Assembly: GCF_040372045.1 (NCBI RefSeq)
Contig: NZ_BAABWH010000005.1
DNA: 64,000 nucleotides
DNA from: Thalassolituus sp006212115
GTDB taxonomy: Bacteria > Pseudomonadota > Gammaproteobacteria > Pseudomonadales > Oceanobacteraceae
Strand: one strand, 5' to 3'
The translations under genes were made by a program, and so were the position numbers. The notes under the pieces are model-generated. The model was not told the origin of the DNA, did not search any database, and was given only the letters and a program-made list of their open reading frames with translations. Below, piece after piece: positions 10,001 through 17,120 of the stretch (positions within the stretch are counted from its first letter, which is position 1; each line of letters begins with the position of its first letter).

Positions 10001-10558
10001 CGCCATACCCGCGCGGATAATATTTTCATCGCCCTCACGCCCCGTACGCTGGACCTCAAAATAGAAACGATCGGGAAAGTGTTCCAGATACTCGCTGGTC
10101 AGCGCTTCGGCGGCGTCGATCTTGCCTTTCATGATGCGCTGGCCAACATCGCCATCACGCCCACCCGATAACAGAATCAGGCCTTCAGACTGCGCGAACA
10201 GCCACTCTTTTCGCACAATGGCCTTATCAAAGTGTTGGTTCTGGCTGTACCCCCGTGACACCAACTCACGCAGGTTTTTGTAGCCCTCACCGTCGATGCA
10301 GAGCGCACAAACGCGAAAAGGCGCCGTCTGGTCATCGGGGTTTTCCAGCCACAGGTCAGCACCAAGAATCGGCTTCAGACCCGCGCCCAATGCGGTTTTG
10401 TAGAATTTAACCAGCGCATAGGTATTGGCCTGATCCGTTAAAGCAACCGCCGGCATGCCCGCATCTGTGGCTGCCTGAACCAGTTTTTTTACACGAATTG
10501 TGCTGTCGTAAAGCGAGTACTCGGAGTGAACTCTGAGATGAACAAAGCGACCGGCCAT
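7064..10558 (-). CDS. dnaE: DNA polymerase III alpha subunit
   Basis: A 1164-residue replicative polymerase, of normal length for the family. The start is the ATG at 10556-10558, preceded by AGGGGG; the following residues MAGRFVHLRVHSEYSLYDS match the usual N-terminus and open the PHP domain. The polymerase core carries GRGSGAGSLVAY and the catalytic aspartates in PDFDIDFCMED. Further on come GKHAGGVVIAP, FQLESRGMKDLI, RPGPLESGMVD, YQEQVMQIAQ and GFNKSHSAAYA. A helix-hairpin-helix region (VKGVGEGPIDAI) and an OB domain (about residues 990-1070) follow. It works in chromosome replication with the beta clamp. A second, error-prone family member is at 60648-63809. Confidence 0.96.
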   Translation of the reverse strand: MAGRFVHLRVHSEYSLYDSTIRVKKLVQAATDAGMPAVALTDQANTYALVKFYKTALGAGLKPILGADLWLENPDDQTAPFRVCALCIDGEGYKNLRELVSRGYSQNQHFDKAIVRKEWLFAQSEGLILLSGGRDGDVGQRIMKGKIDAAEALTSEYLEHFPDRFYFEVQRTGREGDENIIRAGMAMASKLDVPLVATNDVRFIKADDFEAHETRVSIGQGFALDDPRRPREYSEQQYFRSGEEMESLFSDIPSAIENTVEIAKRCSVEVELGTYYLPDYPIPEGMNEDDFFRKISEVGLNERLDVILAGIPKDSPEYAEKRKPYDDRLKFELDIIIQMGFPGYFLIVMDFIQWAKDHDIPVGPGRGSGAGSLVAYAQKITDLDPLEYDLLFERFLNPERVSMPDFDIDFCMEDREKVIQYVADNYGREAVSQIVTFGTMAAKAVVRDVARAQGKSFGLADKLSKLIPGDPGMTLEKALSTEALLKEFLDEDEEAQEIWEMALKLEGIARQTGKHAGGVVIAPTKLTDFSATACEPDGTGLVTQFDKNDVEEAGLVKFDFLGLRTLTIIDWALETINRKQAEKGLEPVDINMIPLDDEPSYKLLKEAKTTAVFQLESRGMKDLIRRLQPDNIEDMIALVALFRPGPLESGMVDDFINRKHGRAEVAYPHPDFQHETLKETLEPTYGVIVYQEQVMQIAQILAGYTLGGADMLRRAMGKKKPEEMAKQRDTFREGAISVGVDPDLAMKIFDLVEKFAGYGFNKSHSAAYAVVSYQTLWLKQHFPAPFMAAVLTSDMQTTDKVVVFIEECREMGIELILPDVNQSQYGFTVNDDDAIVYGLGAVKGVGEGPIDAIIAARKDGPFRDLFDFCQRVDPKKLNKRVLEALVRCGAFDRLEYTASRSVLMANIEDAIKSAGQAAANEAAGMFDLFGEVEEEAAAEGDVYERYRNLRDWSLKERLQGEKDTLGLFVTGHPFDEYEHEVRQLVPTRLSHLQDAKAPQKLAGLVVDMRVMKNKRGENMCFVTLDDRSGRMEVALFSDIYEQVREVVDKDKVLVIEAQVSHDDYSGGLKATGRNAMEISQARLNYAKAVRVKVDGEVGSETFCQRLTQLLQPLENGCPLVLDYRNEVASCDIRLGEQWRINPTDEQLQELRYEFGEHAVELVFS

Positions 10559-10622
10559 GTTGCCCCCTGTTAATGATCGGGAGATTGTACCGGTTTTCTC
10601 TGAGCGCCAAAACAGACGTCCT

Positions 10623-10651
10623 TTGACCTGAGCGGCCCATACGCCTATATT
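10623..10651 (+). promoter_or_regulatory. Sigma-70-type promoter for the riboswitch and ribH
   Basis: TTGACC (10623-10628) and TATATT (10646-10651) are separated by 17 bases, each matching the consensus hexamer at five of six positions. Transcription would begin near 10658, about 20 bases before the FMN aptamer. Confidence 0.6.
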
Positions 10652-10680
10652 GGCCGCCCCCTGCAAAGGGGAAACAACCA

Positions 10681-10800
10681 TTCTCGGGGCGGGGTGCAAT
10701 TCCCCACCGGCGGTATAGCCCGCGAGCGCCTGTTAAACAGGGTCAGCAGATCTGGTGAAACTCCAGAGCCGACGGTCACAGTCCGGATATGAGAGAGAGA
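10681..10800 (+). promoter_or_regulatory. FMN riboswitch (RFN element)
   Basis: The conserved RFN blocks appear in order: TCGGGGCGGGGTG at the start, CCCACCGGCGGT, then a variable arm (AGCGCCTGTTAAACAGG), GGTCAGCAGATCTGGTGA, CTCCAGAGCCGACGGT and CACAGTCCGGATATGAGAGA at the end. FMN binding closes the six-way junction. The purine-rich 3' end (GAGAGAGA) is also the ribosome binding site of ribH, whose ATG is at 10805. There is no separate hairpin with a T tract before the gene, so control of translation initiation is more likely than attenuation. Confidence 0.93.
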
Positions 10801-10804
10801 CGAT

Positions 10805-11269
10805 ATGAGTACTACGTTTGACCCAAGCAAAGCCCGCTTTGCCTTTATCCATGCCAGCTGGCATACCGACATTGTTCTGAAATGCCTCGACGGTTTCCGT
10901 GAAGGCCTGGCAGAGCGCGGTTACAACACCGATAACATTGATGTCATCGCCGTTCCCGGCGCTTATGAAATCCCACTGCAAGCCAAGCTTCTGGCGAAAA
11001 CCGGCCGCTACGATGCCGTTGCCTGCAGCGCATTAGTGGTAGATGGTGGTATTTATCGACATGACTTCGTCGCAAACGCAGTCTGTCAGGGACTGATGCA
11101 AGTGCAACTGGAAACAGAAGTGCCGGTACTGACTGCAGTGCTGACACCGCATAACTTCCACGAGCACGACGAGCACAAGCAATACTACACTCGCCACTTC
11201 GTGGTGAAAGGTCAGGAGTTGGCCAATGCCGCCGATGGCTCTCTGCGCGCTAAGGCAGCGATCGCCTGA
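10805..11269 (+). CDS. ribH: 6,7-dimethyl-8-ribityllumazine synthase, type II (RibH2-like)
   Basis: A 154-residue enzyme that condenses 5-amino-6-ribitylaminouracil with 3,4-dihydroxybutanone 4-phosphate, the penultimate riboflavin step. Conserved segments are FAFIHASWHTDIV, VPGAYEIPLQAK, VVDGGIYRHDFVA, METEVPV-like QLETEVPVLTAVLTPH and HFVVKGQE. The sequence follows the Brucella RibH2 pattern (DGGIYRHDFVA; TPHNFHEHDEH) more than the common RibH1 form; RibH2 proteins are known as decamers. No other riboflavin genes are adjacent, so this is a stand-alone copy under its own FMN riboswitch. A housekeeping ribH may exist elsewhere; the window cannot show it. Confidence 0.9.
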   Translation: MSTTFDPSKARFAFIHASWHTDIVLKCLDGFREGLAERGYNTDNIDVIAVPGAYEIPLQAKLLAKTGRYDAVACSALVVDGGIYRHDFVANAVCQGLMQVQLETEVPVLTAVLTPHNFHEHDEHKQYYTRHFVVKGQELANAADGSLRAKAAIA

Positions 11270-11293
11270 AGAAACACTCGTTTGTTCGGGTAT

Positions 11294-11338
11294 GTTGAGT
11301 GACGCTAATCAAACAGCGATCACTCAACACCTTTTCTT
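11294..11338 (+). terminator. Rho-independent terminator after ribH
   Basis: GTTGAGTGA (11294-11302) pairs with TCACTCAAC (11320-11328), with a further GCT/AGC pairing inside the loop. CCTTTTCTT follows. It starts 24 bases after the ribH stop. Confidence 0.65.
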
Positions 11339-11367
11339 ACCGATGCTGAACCACAAACACCGGTGAT

Positions 11368-11631
11368 TCAACGGTGACCCAGCACAGTCTGAAAGCGCCG
11401 GATTCGCTGGCACTCACTGGCAATATCGTCACACACATCGCGGAGATCTGTCTCAGAATGCGAGTGGGCTTTAGGGATGTTGTCGACTGTTGTGCCGGTT
11501 GCTTCGGAGTGAAGTGCTTCAATGGAAGCATCGTTCGCCGAAAAACGACGCGGTCCACACAGATTACGTACCAGGTTGGCACATAAGTGCTTCAGGTGAT
11601 GCTCTATCTGAGGTTCTGAATGACTACTCAC
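11368..11631 (-). CDS. Small hypothetical protein
   Basis: An 87-residue reading frame starting at GTG with AAGG 8 bases upstream, in an otherwise empty stretch between ribH and tatD. The product is soluble, His-, Arg- and Glu-rich, and has no recognised domain. Its C-terminal SETDLRDVCDDIASECQRIR looks like an amphipathic helix. It converges on the ribH terminator. I prefer it to an overlapping 81-codon minus-strand frame because of the ribosome binding site and more ordinary composition. The rest of the gap (11632-11819) holds nothing recognisable. Confidence 0.4.
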   Translation of the reverse strand: MSSHSEPQIEHHLKHLCANLVRNLCGPRRFSANDASIEALHSEATGTTVDNIPKAHSHSETDLRDVCDDIASECQRIRRFQTVLGHR

Positions 11632-11819
11632 TGTTCATACCTTCGCGTGTGGGGCTCGTTCTTTTAACCATAGCGGCTATCCCGATTTCTGCCCGTCACA
11701 CTGAACTGTCATACTCGCCTTTCGGCCCGTATAATGACGTCGATCACATAATGACCAATATCCTAGGGTCGTTGCTTAATCGCACTTTATCCCATTCATG
11801 ACTTTTTATCATATTTGAC

Positions 11820-12620
11820 ATGGCCAAAAAACGCAGAGATATCCCCAACTATCAGCAGCCCATCATTGAAACGCACTTTCATCTGGACTATCTGAAGGAA
11901 CAACCGGCATCAGACATCCTGCAGCAGGGTCGTGATATTGGTGTCGAGCGCTTTATGACAATCGCTGTCGCGCCAGAGAACATGGGGCAAGTACTGGCTT
12001 TAACAGAAGAGCACCACGACGTTTATGGCACTCTAGGCGTGCATCCGCACGATGCGGAAAAGTACACCGATGAAACTGGCAGCTTTGTTCGGGAGCATTG
12101 TCAACGCGAGAAGGTTGTCGCCATAGGTGAAATTGGCCTCGACTATTTTTACGACAACAGCGACCGTGCCGTGCAGCGTAAGGTCTTTGCTGAGCAGCTT
12201 CAGATCGCTGTCGATACCAGCCTGCCAGTCGTCATTCACACGCGCGAAGCCGACGACGACACCATGGCGCTACTGCGTGAATACGCCCCCAAGATGAAAC
12301 GCAAAGGCGTGGTTCACAGCTTTACCAGTGGCATGGATCTGGCCCAGTTGGCCGTTGAGCTGGGCTTCTGTTTGGGCATAAATGGGATTGTGACCTTTAA
12401 CAAAGCTGAGAACGTGCGAGAAGTCGTTGCCGCCACCCCGATTGAGCGTCTGTTACTGGAAACAGATTCGCCGTTTCTGACTCCAGTTCCATACCGCGGA
12501 ACCGAGAATGCGCCGAAGTACCTGCCATTTATTGCCGAGAAAATTGCAGAAGTGAAAGACCTCACCACGGAAGAAGTGCTTAAATCGACCTACGACAACT
12601 CGCTCCGAACCTTCTTCTGA
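11820..12620 (+). CDS. TatD family metal-dependent hydrolase
   Basis: A 266-residue TIM-barrel hydrolase. The metal ligands are visible in order: HFHLD near residue 17, Glu in GEIGLDYFYDN, His in VVIHTRE, His in VVHSFTSG and Asp in LLETDSPFLTP. Characterised TatD members are DNases with 3'-5' exonuclease activity, some acting in DNA repair or tRNA quality control. The N-terminal MAKKRRDIPNYQQP is a short basic extension before the first strand. Which TatD subgroup it belongs to cannot be settled here. Confidence 0.88.
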   Translation: MAKKRRDIPNYQQPIIETHFHLDYLKEQPASDILQQGRDIGVERFMTIAVAPENMGQVLALTEEHHDVYGTLGVHPHDAEKYTDETGSFVREHCQREKVVAIGEIGLDYFYDNSDRAVQRKVFAEQLQIAVDTSLPVVIHTREADDDTMALLREYAPKMKRKGVVHSFTSGMDLAQLAVELGFCLGINGIVTFNKAENVREVVAATPIERLLLETDSPFLTPVPYRGTENAPKYLPFIAEKIAEVKDLTTEEVLKSTYDNSLRTFF

Positions 12621-12666
12621 GACGAGTTCATACAAGGTTAGTGCAAACAACGTTAAGGACGACATT

Positions 12667-13209
12667 ATGTTACGAGCAACCTTTGGGCGCGGCTGGCTAG
12701 CAGTCGCGTTCGGCATCCTGTTTCTGGCCTCGCAAATCAAAATCGCGACCATTCTGCATGGAGCGGACGCTTCACACCTGCTGTTTGCCTTTCAGTTCAG
12801 TTTCAACGCCGATGCCTTTGCCGGTTTGCTGCAGACCATCAGCCCTGAGCAACGCGCTGGACTGCAAGCGCACTTTGTTTTCGATCATATCCATCCGCTT
12901 TGGTACGGCGGCCTGATCGTGACTCTGGCTGCCTGGTTAATCAAACAGAACCAATTAGCAGGACAGTGGGATCTTTTAATCCTACTCGGTGTCATCCCTT
13001 CTGTGATGGATGTGATTGAGAACAGCATTCATGAACCTTTGTTTTTGGGAACAAGCCTTCCCACCGATCCCGCTGTTACCATAGCAGCGATCTGCGCTAC
13101 CATTAAGTGGTCCACCGCCTTGGGGTACCTCCTCCTGGCCATAGCACTCGGAATAAGAGCAGCGAAACGTCAGCATGAAGAAACGCGTGAGCAAAAAAGA
13201 ACTGCGTGA
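12667..13209 (+). CDS. Hypothetical membrane protein
   Basis: A 180-residue protein with about four hydrophobic segments (around 8-23, 78-93, 103-116 and 142-160). A conserved-looking FDHIHPLWYGG lies just before the second segment. The tail after the last segment is basic (RAAKRQHEETREQKRTA). I do not recognise the family. Its last 35 bases overlap the next gene in another frame, indicating co-expression with the small basic protein and the antiporter downstream. Confidence 0.7.
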   Translation: MLRATFGRGWLAVAFGILFLASQIKIATILHGADASHLLFAFQFSFNADAFAGLLQTISPEQRAGLQAHFVFDHIHPLWYGGLIVTLAAWLIKQNQLAGQWDLLILLGVIPSVMDVIENSIHEPLFLGTSLPTDPAVTIAAICATIKWSTALGYLLLAIALGIRAAKRQHEETREQKRTA

Positions 13210-13498
13210 CAGCCTGAATCAGGATATTGAACAGTATCTGGAAAAAGGCGGTGAAGTACACGAGTTCGACCGTGGCGAAAGTGGCCTGGTTAATGGGCGC
13301 TACAACGAACAAGCCATGTCTTTTGAAAAGCGTCAGGAACGGACCCCCGTACCTGATGTTTTGCGCGCCATCGACGAACGCCGCGAAGCACGCCGTAAAC
13401 CACAGCGAAAGTCCGAAACCAAGCGCCAGTCAGGCCCCAAGAAAAAGGTGATCTACGACGATTTTGGTGAGCCATTACGCGTCGTCTGGGAAGACTGA
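13175..13498 (+). CDS. Small highly charged protein, SutA-like motif
   Basis: A 107-residue protein starting at ATG 13175 inside the preceding membrane gene. The N-terminal part has a helix followed by DIEQYLEKGGEVHEFDRG; the central part is rich in Arg and Lys and probably disordered; the end YDDFGEPLRVVWED is distinctive. The helix-then-GGxV motif resembles the short motif in Pseudomonas SutA (an RNA polymerase-binding protein) and similar small proteins. The similarity is limited to this motif, so the function is unproven. It lies 6 bases before the antiporter gene. Confidence 0.62.
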   Translation: MKKRVSKKELRDSLNQDIEQYLEKGGEVHEFDRGESGLVNGRYNEQAMSFEKRQERTPVPDVLRAIDERREARRKPQRKSETKRQSGPKKKVIYDDFGEPLRVVWED

Positions 13499-13504
13499 AG
13501 CAGT

Positions 13505-14719
13505 ATGGAACACGATCCACTACTGCTGATTCTGGCCGCAGGCTTACTGGGTTTTGGATTAATATCACAACGTATTGAACGCATCGCTCTGACCGCACCC
13601 ATGCTGTTTCTGGTATTGGGGATAATCAGCGGTCCGCTTCTTTTTAACTGGTCCTCCCCGGCCATTGAAAGCACTGCGTTAAAGGTAATCGCGGAGCTGA
13701 CGCTGGCGTTAATTCTTTTCACCGACGCCAGCCAGGTACAGCGCTCGCATCTGGTCAAATTTGAAAATCTACCGATCCGGCTACTGGCGCTGGGGCTCCC
13801 CATGACGATGATCCTTGGAGGCATCTGCGCCTATCTGCTGTTTCCGGGGCATTGGCAGGTTGCTGTGATGATTGGCATTATTCTCGCGCCCACCGATGCC
13901 GCTCTCGCGCAGAGCGTCTTCACCGCAACCGCCATCAAGGAAAAGCTGCGTCATTCAATCACAGTAGAAAGTGGCCTCAACGATGGGCTTGCTCTGCCCT
14001 TCCTGCTGCTGGTCATTGCCATCGCCAGTGCCGGATCAGTCGATTCCGTCGATCCGTTTTACTGGACCAACTTCCTGCTGCAACAGGTTGCTTTGGGAGC
14101 CCTGATCGGCATTGGTGTGGGTCACTTTGGGGGCTACGCACTGGAAACTGCAGCACGGCATGAATGGATGAACCCGGTATTCCAGCGGTTATCCTCTGTC
14201 GCCCTCGCTCTGGTGACCTACACCAGCGCCGAACACATTGGCGGCAATGGTTTTATTGCCGTGTTTATGGCCGGACTCTTTTTGCATGCGGGCCGCACCA
14301 TTGCGGTTACTCGACTGAAGGAATTCGGCGAAGCAGAAGGACAACTTCTGACGCTGATCATGTTCTTTCTGTTTGGTTTGATTTATGTGCCTGACGCCCT
14401 GCCTGAACTGACCACGGAGGTGTTTTGTTACGCACTCCTTAGCCTCACAGTCATCCGTATTATTCCCGTGCTGTTGGCCTTGATCGGAACCGACCTGATG
14501 TTGAAAGAGAAGCTTTTCCTCGGTTGGTTTGGCCCACGGGGTATTGCCAGTATTCTGTATCTGTTACTTGTGGTGGAGCAACTGGGCTTCAGTGAAACAC
14601 TGCCCGGCTATGATCTTCTGTTCCCGACGGTTGTGACTACGGTTGTGCTAAGTATCTTTATTCATGGTATGTCGGTACCCATCTGGCTGCGTTGGCTCAG
14701 CTCGTCAGACAAACGCTAG
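13505..14719 (+). CDS. CPA1 family cation:proton antiporter
   Basis: A 404-residue integral membrane protein with about 12 hydrophobic helices. The NhaP/CPA1 signature is clear: ALILFTDASQV in the fourth to fifth helix region, IILAPTDAALAQSV (unwound helix with conserved TD) and VESGLNDGLALPF, whose Asn-Asp pair is the ion-binding centre. There is also GWFGPRGIASILYLL near the C-terminus, with the Arg conserved in CPA1. It lacks a long cytoplasmic tail. It is expected to exchange Na+ or K+ for H+; the ion cannot be predicted. It is the third gene of the 12667-14719 group. Confidence 0.87.
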   Translation: MEHDPLLLILAAGLLGFGLISQRIERIALTAPMLFLVLGIISGPLLFNWSSPAIESTALKVIAELTLALILFTDASQVQRSHLVKFENLPIRLLALGLPMTMILGGICAYLLFPGHWQVAVMIGIILAPTDAALAQSVFTATAIKEKLRHSITVESGLNDGLALPFLLLVIAIASAGSVDSVDPFYWTNFLLQQVALGALIGIGVGHFGGYALETAARHEWMNPVFQRLSSVALALVTYTSAEHIGGNGFIAVFMAGLFLHAGRTIAVTRLKEFGEAEGQLLTLIMFFLFGLIYVPDALPELTTEVFCYALLSLTVIRIIPVLLALIGTDLMLKEKLFLGWFGPRGIASILYLLLVVEQLGFSETLPGYDLLFPTVVTTVVLSIFIHGMSVPIWLRWLSSSDKR

Positions 14720-14740
14720 TGAGCGCTGAAGTACGCCTGA

Positions 14741-15415
14741 TCAGCAGCTCAGTTCTCGCTTTCTGCGCGCCAGCATAAATACATAGCAGAGAGCAACGAA
14801 TCCAACCCACACGCCATTGACCAAAACCGCATCGTAGCCGAAACGACGAAACAGAAGAGAGCCCAGAATTGCCCCCGCGATAAAGGCAACAAAAATTGCA
14901 CTCTGCAAAGCGAACTGAGCCTTTAGCATGCCACGCCCTGACAGCAGGTTGCCCAGTGCGGCCCCCAGATCAGACACAATACCCGTCAGGTGTGTGGTTC
15001 TGATCACCGATCCGCTGTACGTCGCTACCATAGCGTTCTGCAATCCACAGGCTGCAGACGCAAGCCACTCAGCGGCCATGTGATTCATATGAAATGCTTT
15101 CCAGGCAGCAATCAGCAGCAGTGCCTCAATCGCCAACGCCAGGCCGTACCTGCGCCCCAACGCCAGTGCTTCATTCCCAACAATAATGCCACTGAGCACA
15201 GCCCCGCCAATAAAACTCAGGACGATGGTCGCAGTGTGAAGCACCAGCGCCGACTGCCCGGTGACAACCCCGTCCGCCAGTATGGTCGCCGTTCCAGTGA
15301 CATGAGAGACCGCATTACTGGCAAATGAGAGCAGTGCTACCGAATTAATAAACCCTGCATTCAGAGCCAGCATGACACTGCCAACCAGTATCCAGACCGG
15401 AAGTCGCGTTAACAT
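14741..15415 (-). CDS. YoaK/DUF1275 family membrane protein
   Basis: A 224-residue protein with about six transmembrane helices. The DUF1275 features are the N-terminal ALNAGFINSVALL, then SHVTGTATILADG, the central ACGLQNAMVATYSGSVIRTTHLTGIVSDLG and a last pair of helices. Members are widespread, and their function is not established. It is a single gene facing the antiporter (21-base gap). No good ribosome binding site decides between nearby starts; ATG at 15415 fits the usual N-terminus. Confidence 0.82.
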   Translation of the reverse strand: MLTRLPVWILVGSVMLALNAGFINSVALLSFASNAVSHVTGTATILADGVVTGQSALVLHTATIVLSFIGGAVLSGIIVGNEALALGRRYGLALAIEALLLIAAWKAFHMNHMAAEWLASAACGLQNAMVATYSGSVIRTTHLTGIVSDLGAALGNLLSGRGMLKAQFALQSAIFVAFIAGAILGSLLFRRFGYDAVLVNGVWVGFVALCYVFMLARRKRELSC

Positions 15416-15486
15416 CCATAAACCTCTTAATGGTGAGTGGTGGGTAGTGGCGAGTCAGAAACATGCTCCACTCAAACGCAGGACAC

Positions 15487-15513
15487 AAAAAAGCCCAGCA
15501 ATGCTGGGCTTTT
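15487..15513 (-). terminator. Terminator of the solute-binding protein gene
   Basis: AAAAGCCCAGCA and TGCTGGGCTTTT form a near-perfect palindromic hairpin. On the minus strand it is followed by a run of six T. It lies 18 bases after the stop of the gene at 15532. Confidence 0.85.
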
Positions 15514-15531
15514 GGATAGCAGAACCGGGTC

Positions 15532-16644
15532 TTATTCGACCGGGTTTGCACACTCAAAGTGACCGGGTTCAAACTTACAACGTACTTTGCGCTGCAGTTT
15601 CAGCATGTCGGCATCATAATACTCGCGCTCACGTAATTGGATACGCGCTTCCTGCATCATGACCTGATACTCCGCTTTGTCATCATCCGGAATTTCAATC
15701 CAGTACTGTTCAGGGATCTCACCTTCCTGAGCCTTAACCAGCTTTTCGATCTTATCGAAGCGCGTCAGGAAATCCTCACGTACCAGCTGAGCCAGTTCAT
15801 TCGGGAACTTATCCGCACGTCCCACCAACTGCAGAGTGATCTGTGAGAACGGATAGTCGACGATCCCCCCGTTATCACCCAGTCCTTTGTACAGCTCCAT
15901 AATCTGATAAGCAGCCAGTGGCGCAGCGAGTACGTCAACAATCTTGTTGTTGAACTTAGTACCGGCGTTCACCAGCGCGGTCGGAACTGGGTTAGCACCG
16001 ATCTGCGATACCATTTCAGCCTGCACCAGGTCGTAATCAAGTACAGCAACACGCTTACCCGCCGCTTTCGCCAAGGTATTGATCTTACGGTCGTTCACGA
16101 AGATGTAGGCTGCCCCCATTGGCGCATAACCCATCACGACGTATTGGCCATCCAGCATGCGCTCGGAGTTTTTAGGGCTGGTAATCGCCTGCATCAGCAG
16201 CTTCATGTGATCCCGGCTTGGAACCGCGCCAATAGCGTCGATGGTGCCGGTATAACGGTTAAACAGGCGTGCACGCAAACCGGTAAACAGTGCTGCGTCA
16301 CACATACCGGCTTTCAGTTCTTCAGTCAGAACCGATTCACTGGTGTAGGCGTCCAGTTCGATGGAGATACCCCATTCCATTAACTGAGCCGTCTGGTCTA
16401 CTGCGGCATTGTAAATCGGGCCGTTCTTACCGGCGATATCCCATACACAGATGCGGCGGGCTGGAATACTGCCGTCTTCGTTCAGCATCTCCGGATACAT
16501 CGCTTTGATCGCAGCGACACGCTCAGCCTTAGGCAGTTTCGTGTCCATAGCGGTTGCACGAAGGGTGTCTGTATCAGCAGCCAGAGTTGCAGCAGAAATA
16601 AAAGTGGATACAGCGCATACGGCTGTAGCGAATAAACGCTTCAT
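15532..16644 (-). CDS. Putative solute-binding protein, AdeT1/2-like
   Basis: A 370-residue periplasmic protein with a classical signal peptide (MKRLFATAVCAVSTFISAATLAA). The body has a two-lobed binding-protein look: ICVWDIAGKNGPIYNAA, then LKAGMCDAALFTGLRARLFN, then GYAPMGAAYIFVND and KRVAVLDYD. This matches the family of Acinetobacter AdeT1/AdeT2, distantly related to TRAP-type solute receptors. AdeT was reported in relation to drug resistance, but a transport ligand is unknown. No TRAP membrane subunits are nearby. The gene stands alone with its own terminator. Confidence 0.75.
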   Translation of the reverse strand: MKRLFATAVCAVSTFISAATLAADTDTLRATAMDTKLPKAERVAAIKAMYPEMLNEDGSIPARRICVWDIAGKNGPIYNAAVDQTAQLMEWGISIELDAYTSESVLTEELKAGMCDAALFTGLRARLFNRYTGTIDAIGAVPSRDHMKLLMQAITSPKNSERMLDGQYVVMGYAPMGAAYIFVNDRKINTLAKAAGKRVAVLDYDLVQAEMVSQIGANPVPTALVNAGTKFNNKIVDVLAAPLAAYQIMELYKGLGDNGGIVDYPFSQITLQLVGRADKFPNELAQLVREDFLTRFDKIEKLVKAQEGEIPEQYWIEIPDDDKAEYQVMMQEARIQLREREYYDADMLKLQRKVRCKFEPGHFECANPVE

Positions 16645-16778
16645 ATTGTTGTCCTGTTATTATTTTACTCACCGAGCGCCATCGTAATGAAAGCAGACTC
16701 TGGTGTTTGATCAGGAGGTTAACCCCATTTATCCAACACCATAAGATACTTTACACCTGTCTGTAAAGTTCTCGTGTA

Positions 16779-17093
16779 TCAGATATGCGTCGCCCTGCTC
16801 GGACGATGAGCTCGTTCTTTTCTCATGCAGTGGAACCACCAGATACAACATGTTGGCGCAAGAATCAGTCCGAGCGGCACGCCAACCAGAAGTGTCCACC
16901 CCATCAGTGATAACCCGTACAGCAAGTCGGCAACATTGATGTCACCGATGTGGCAGGAACCACCCACTGAGTACATGAGGTCGCACCCCAGAATCTCGCT
17001 GACTGCACTGGCAAACACAATCAGTAAAAACGGCGAGATGAGCAGTAGTGCAGAGGTCCACAAGCTGATCAGTGCTTTGTACGATAACTGCAT
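16779..17093 (-). CDS. Small hypothetical membrane protein
   Basis: A 104-residue protein with two hydrophobic helices (about 10-32 and 57-85). Between them is a short loop with two Cys (GCDLMYSVGGSCHIGD) that is probably periplasmic and could form a disulfide. The cytoplasmic C-terminus is Arg/His rich. No family is recognised. It begins 27 bases after the glycosyltransferase stop and could be co-transcribed with it. Confidence 0.55.
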   Translation of the reverse strand: MQLSYKALISLWTSALLLISPFLLIVFASAVSEILGCDLMYSVGGSCHIGDINVADLLYGLSLMGWTLLVGVPLGLILAPTCCIWWFHCMRKERAHRPSRATHI

Positions 17094-17120
17094 CTTTTTC
17101 CCCTGATGACGTATCGTTTA

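Noticed and set aside
10559..10699. 47-codon N-terminal extension of DnaE
   Set aside because: It would read through the ribH promoter and the start of the riboswitch region, and family N-termini begin at the internal ATG.
11490..11801. 103-codon plus-strand frame before tatD
   Set aside because: Overlaps the better-supported minus-strand small gene; no ribosome binding site and no protein-like pattern.
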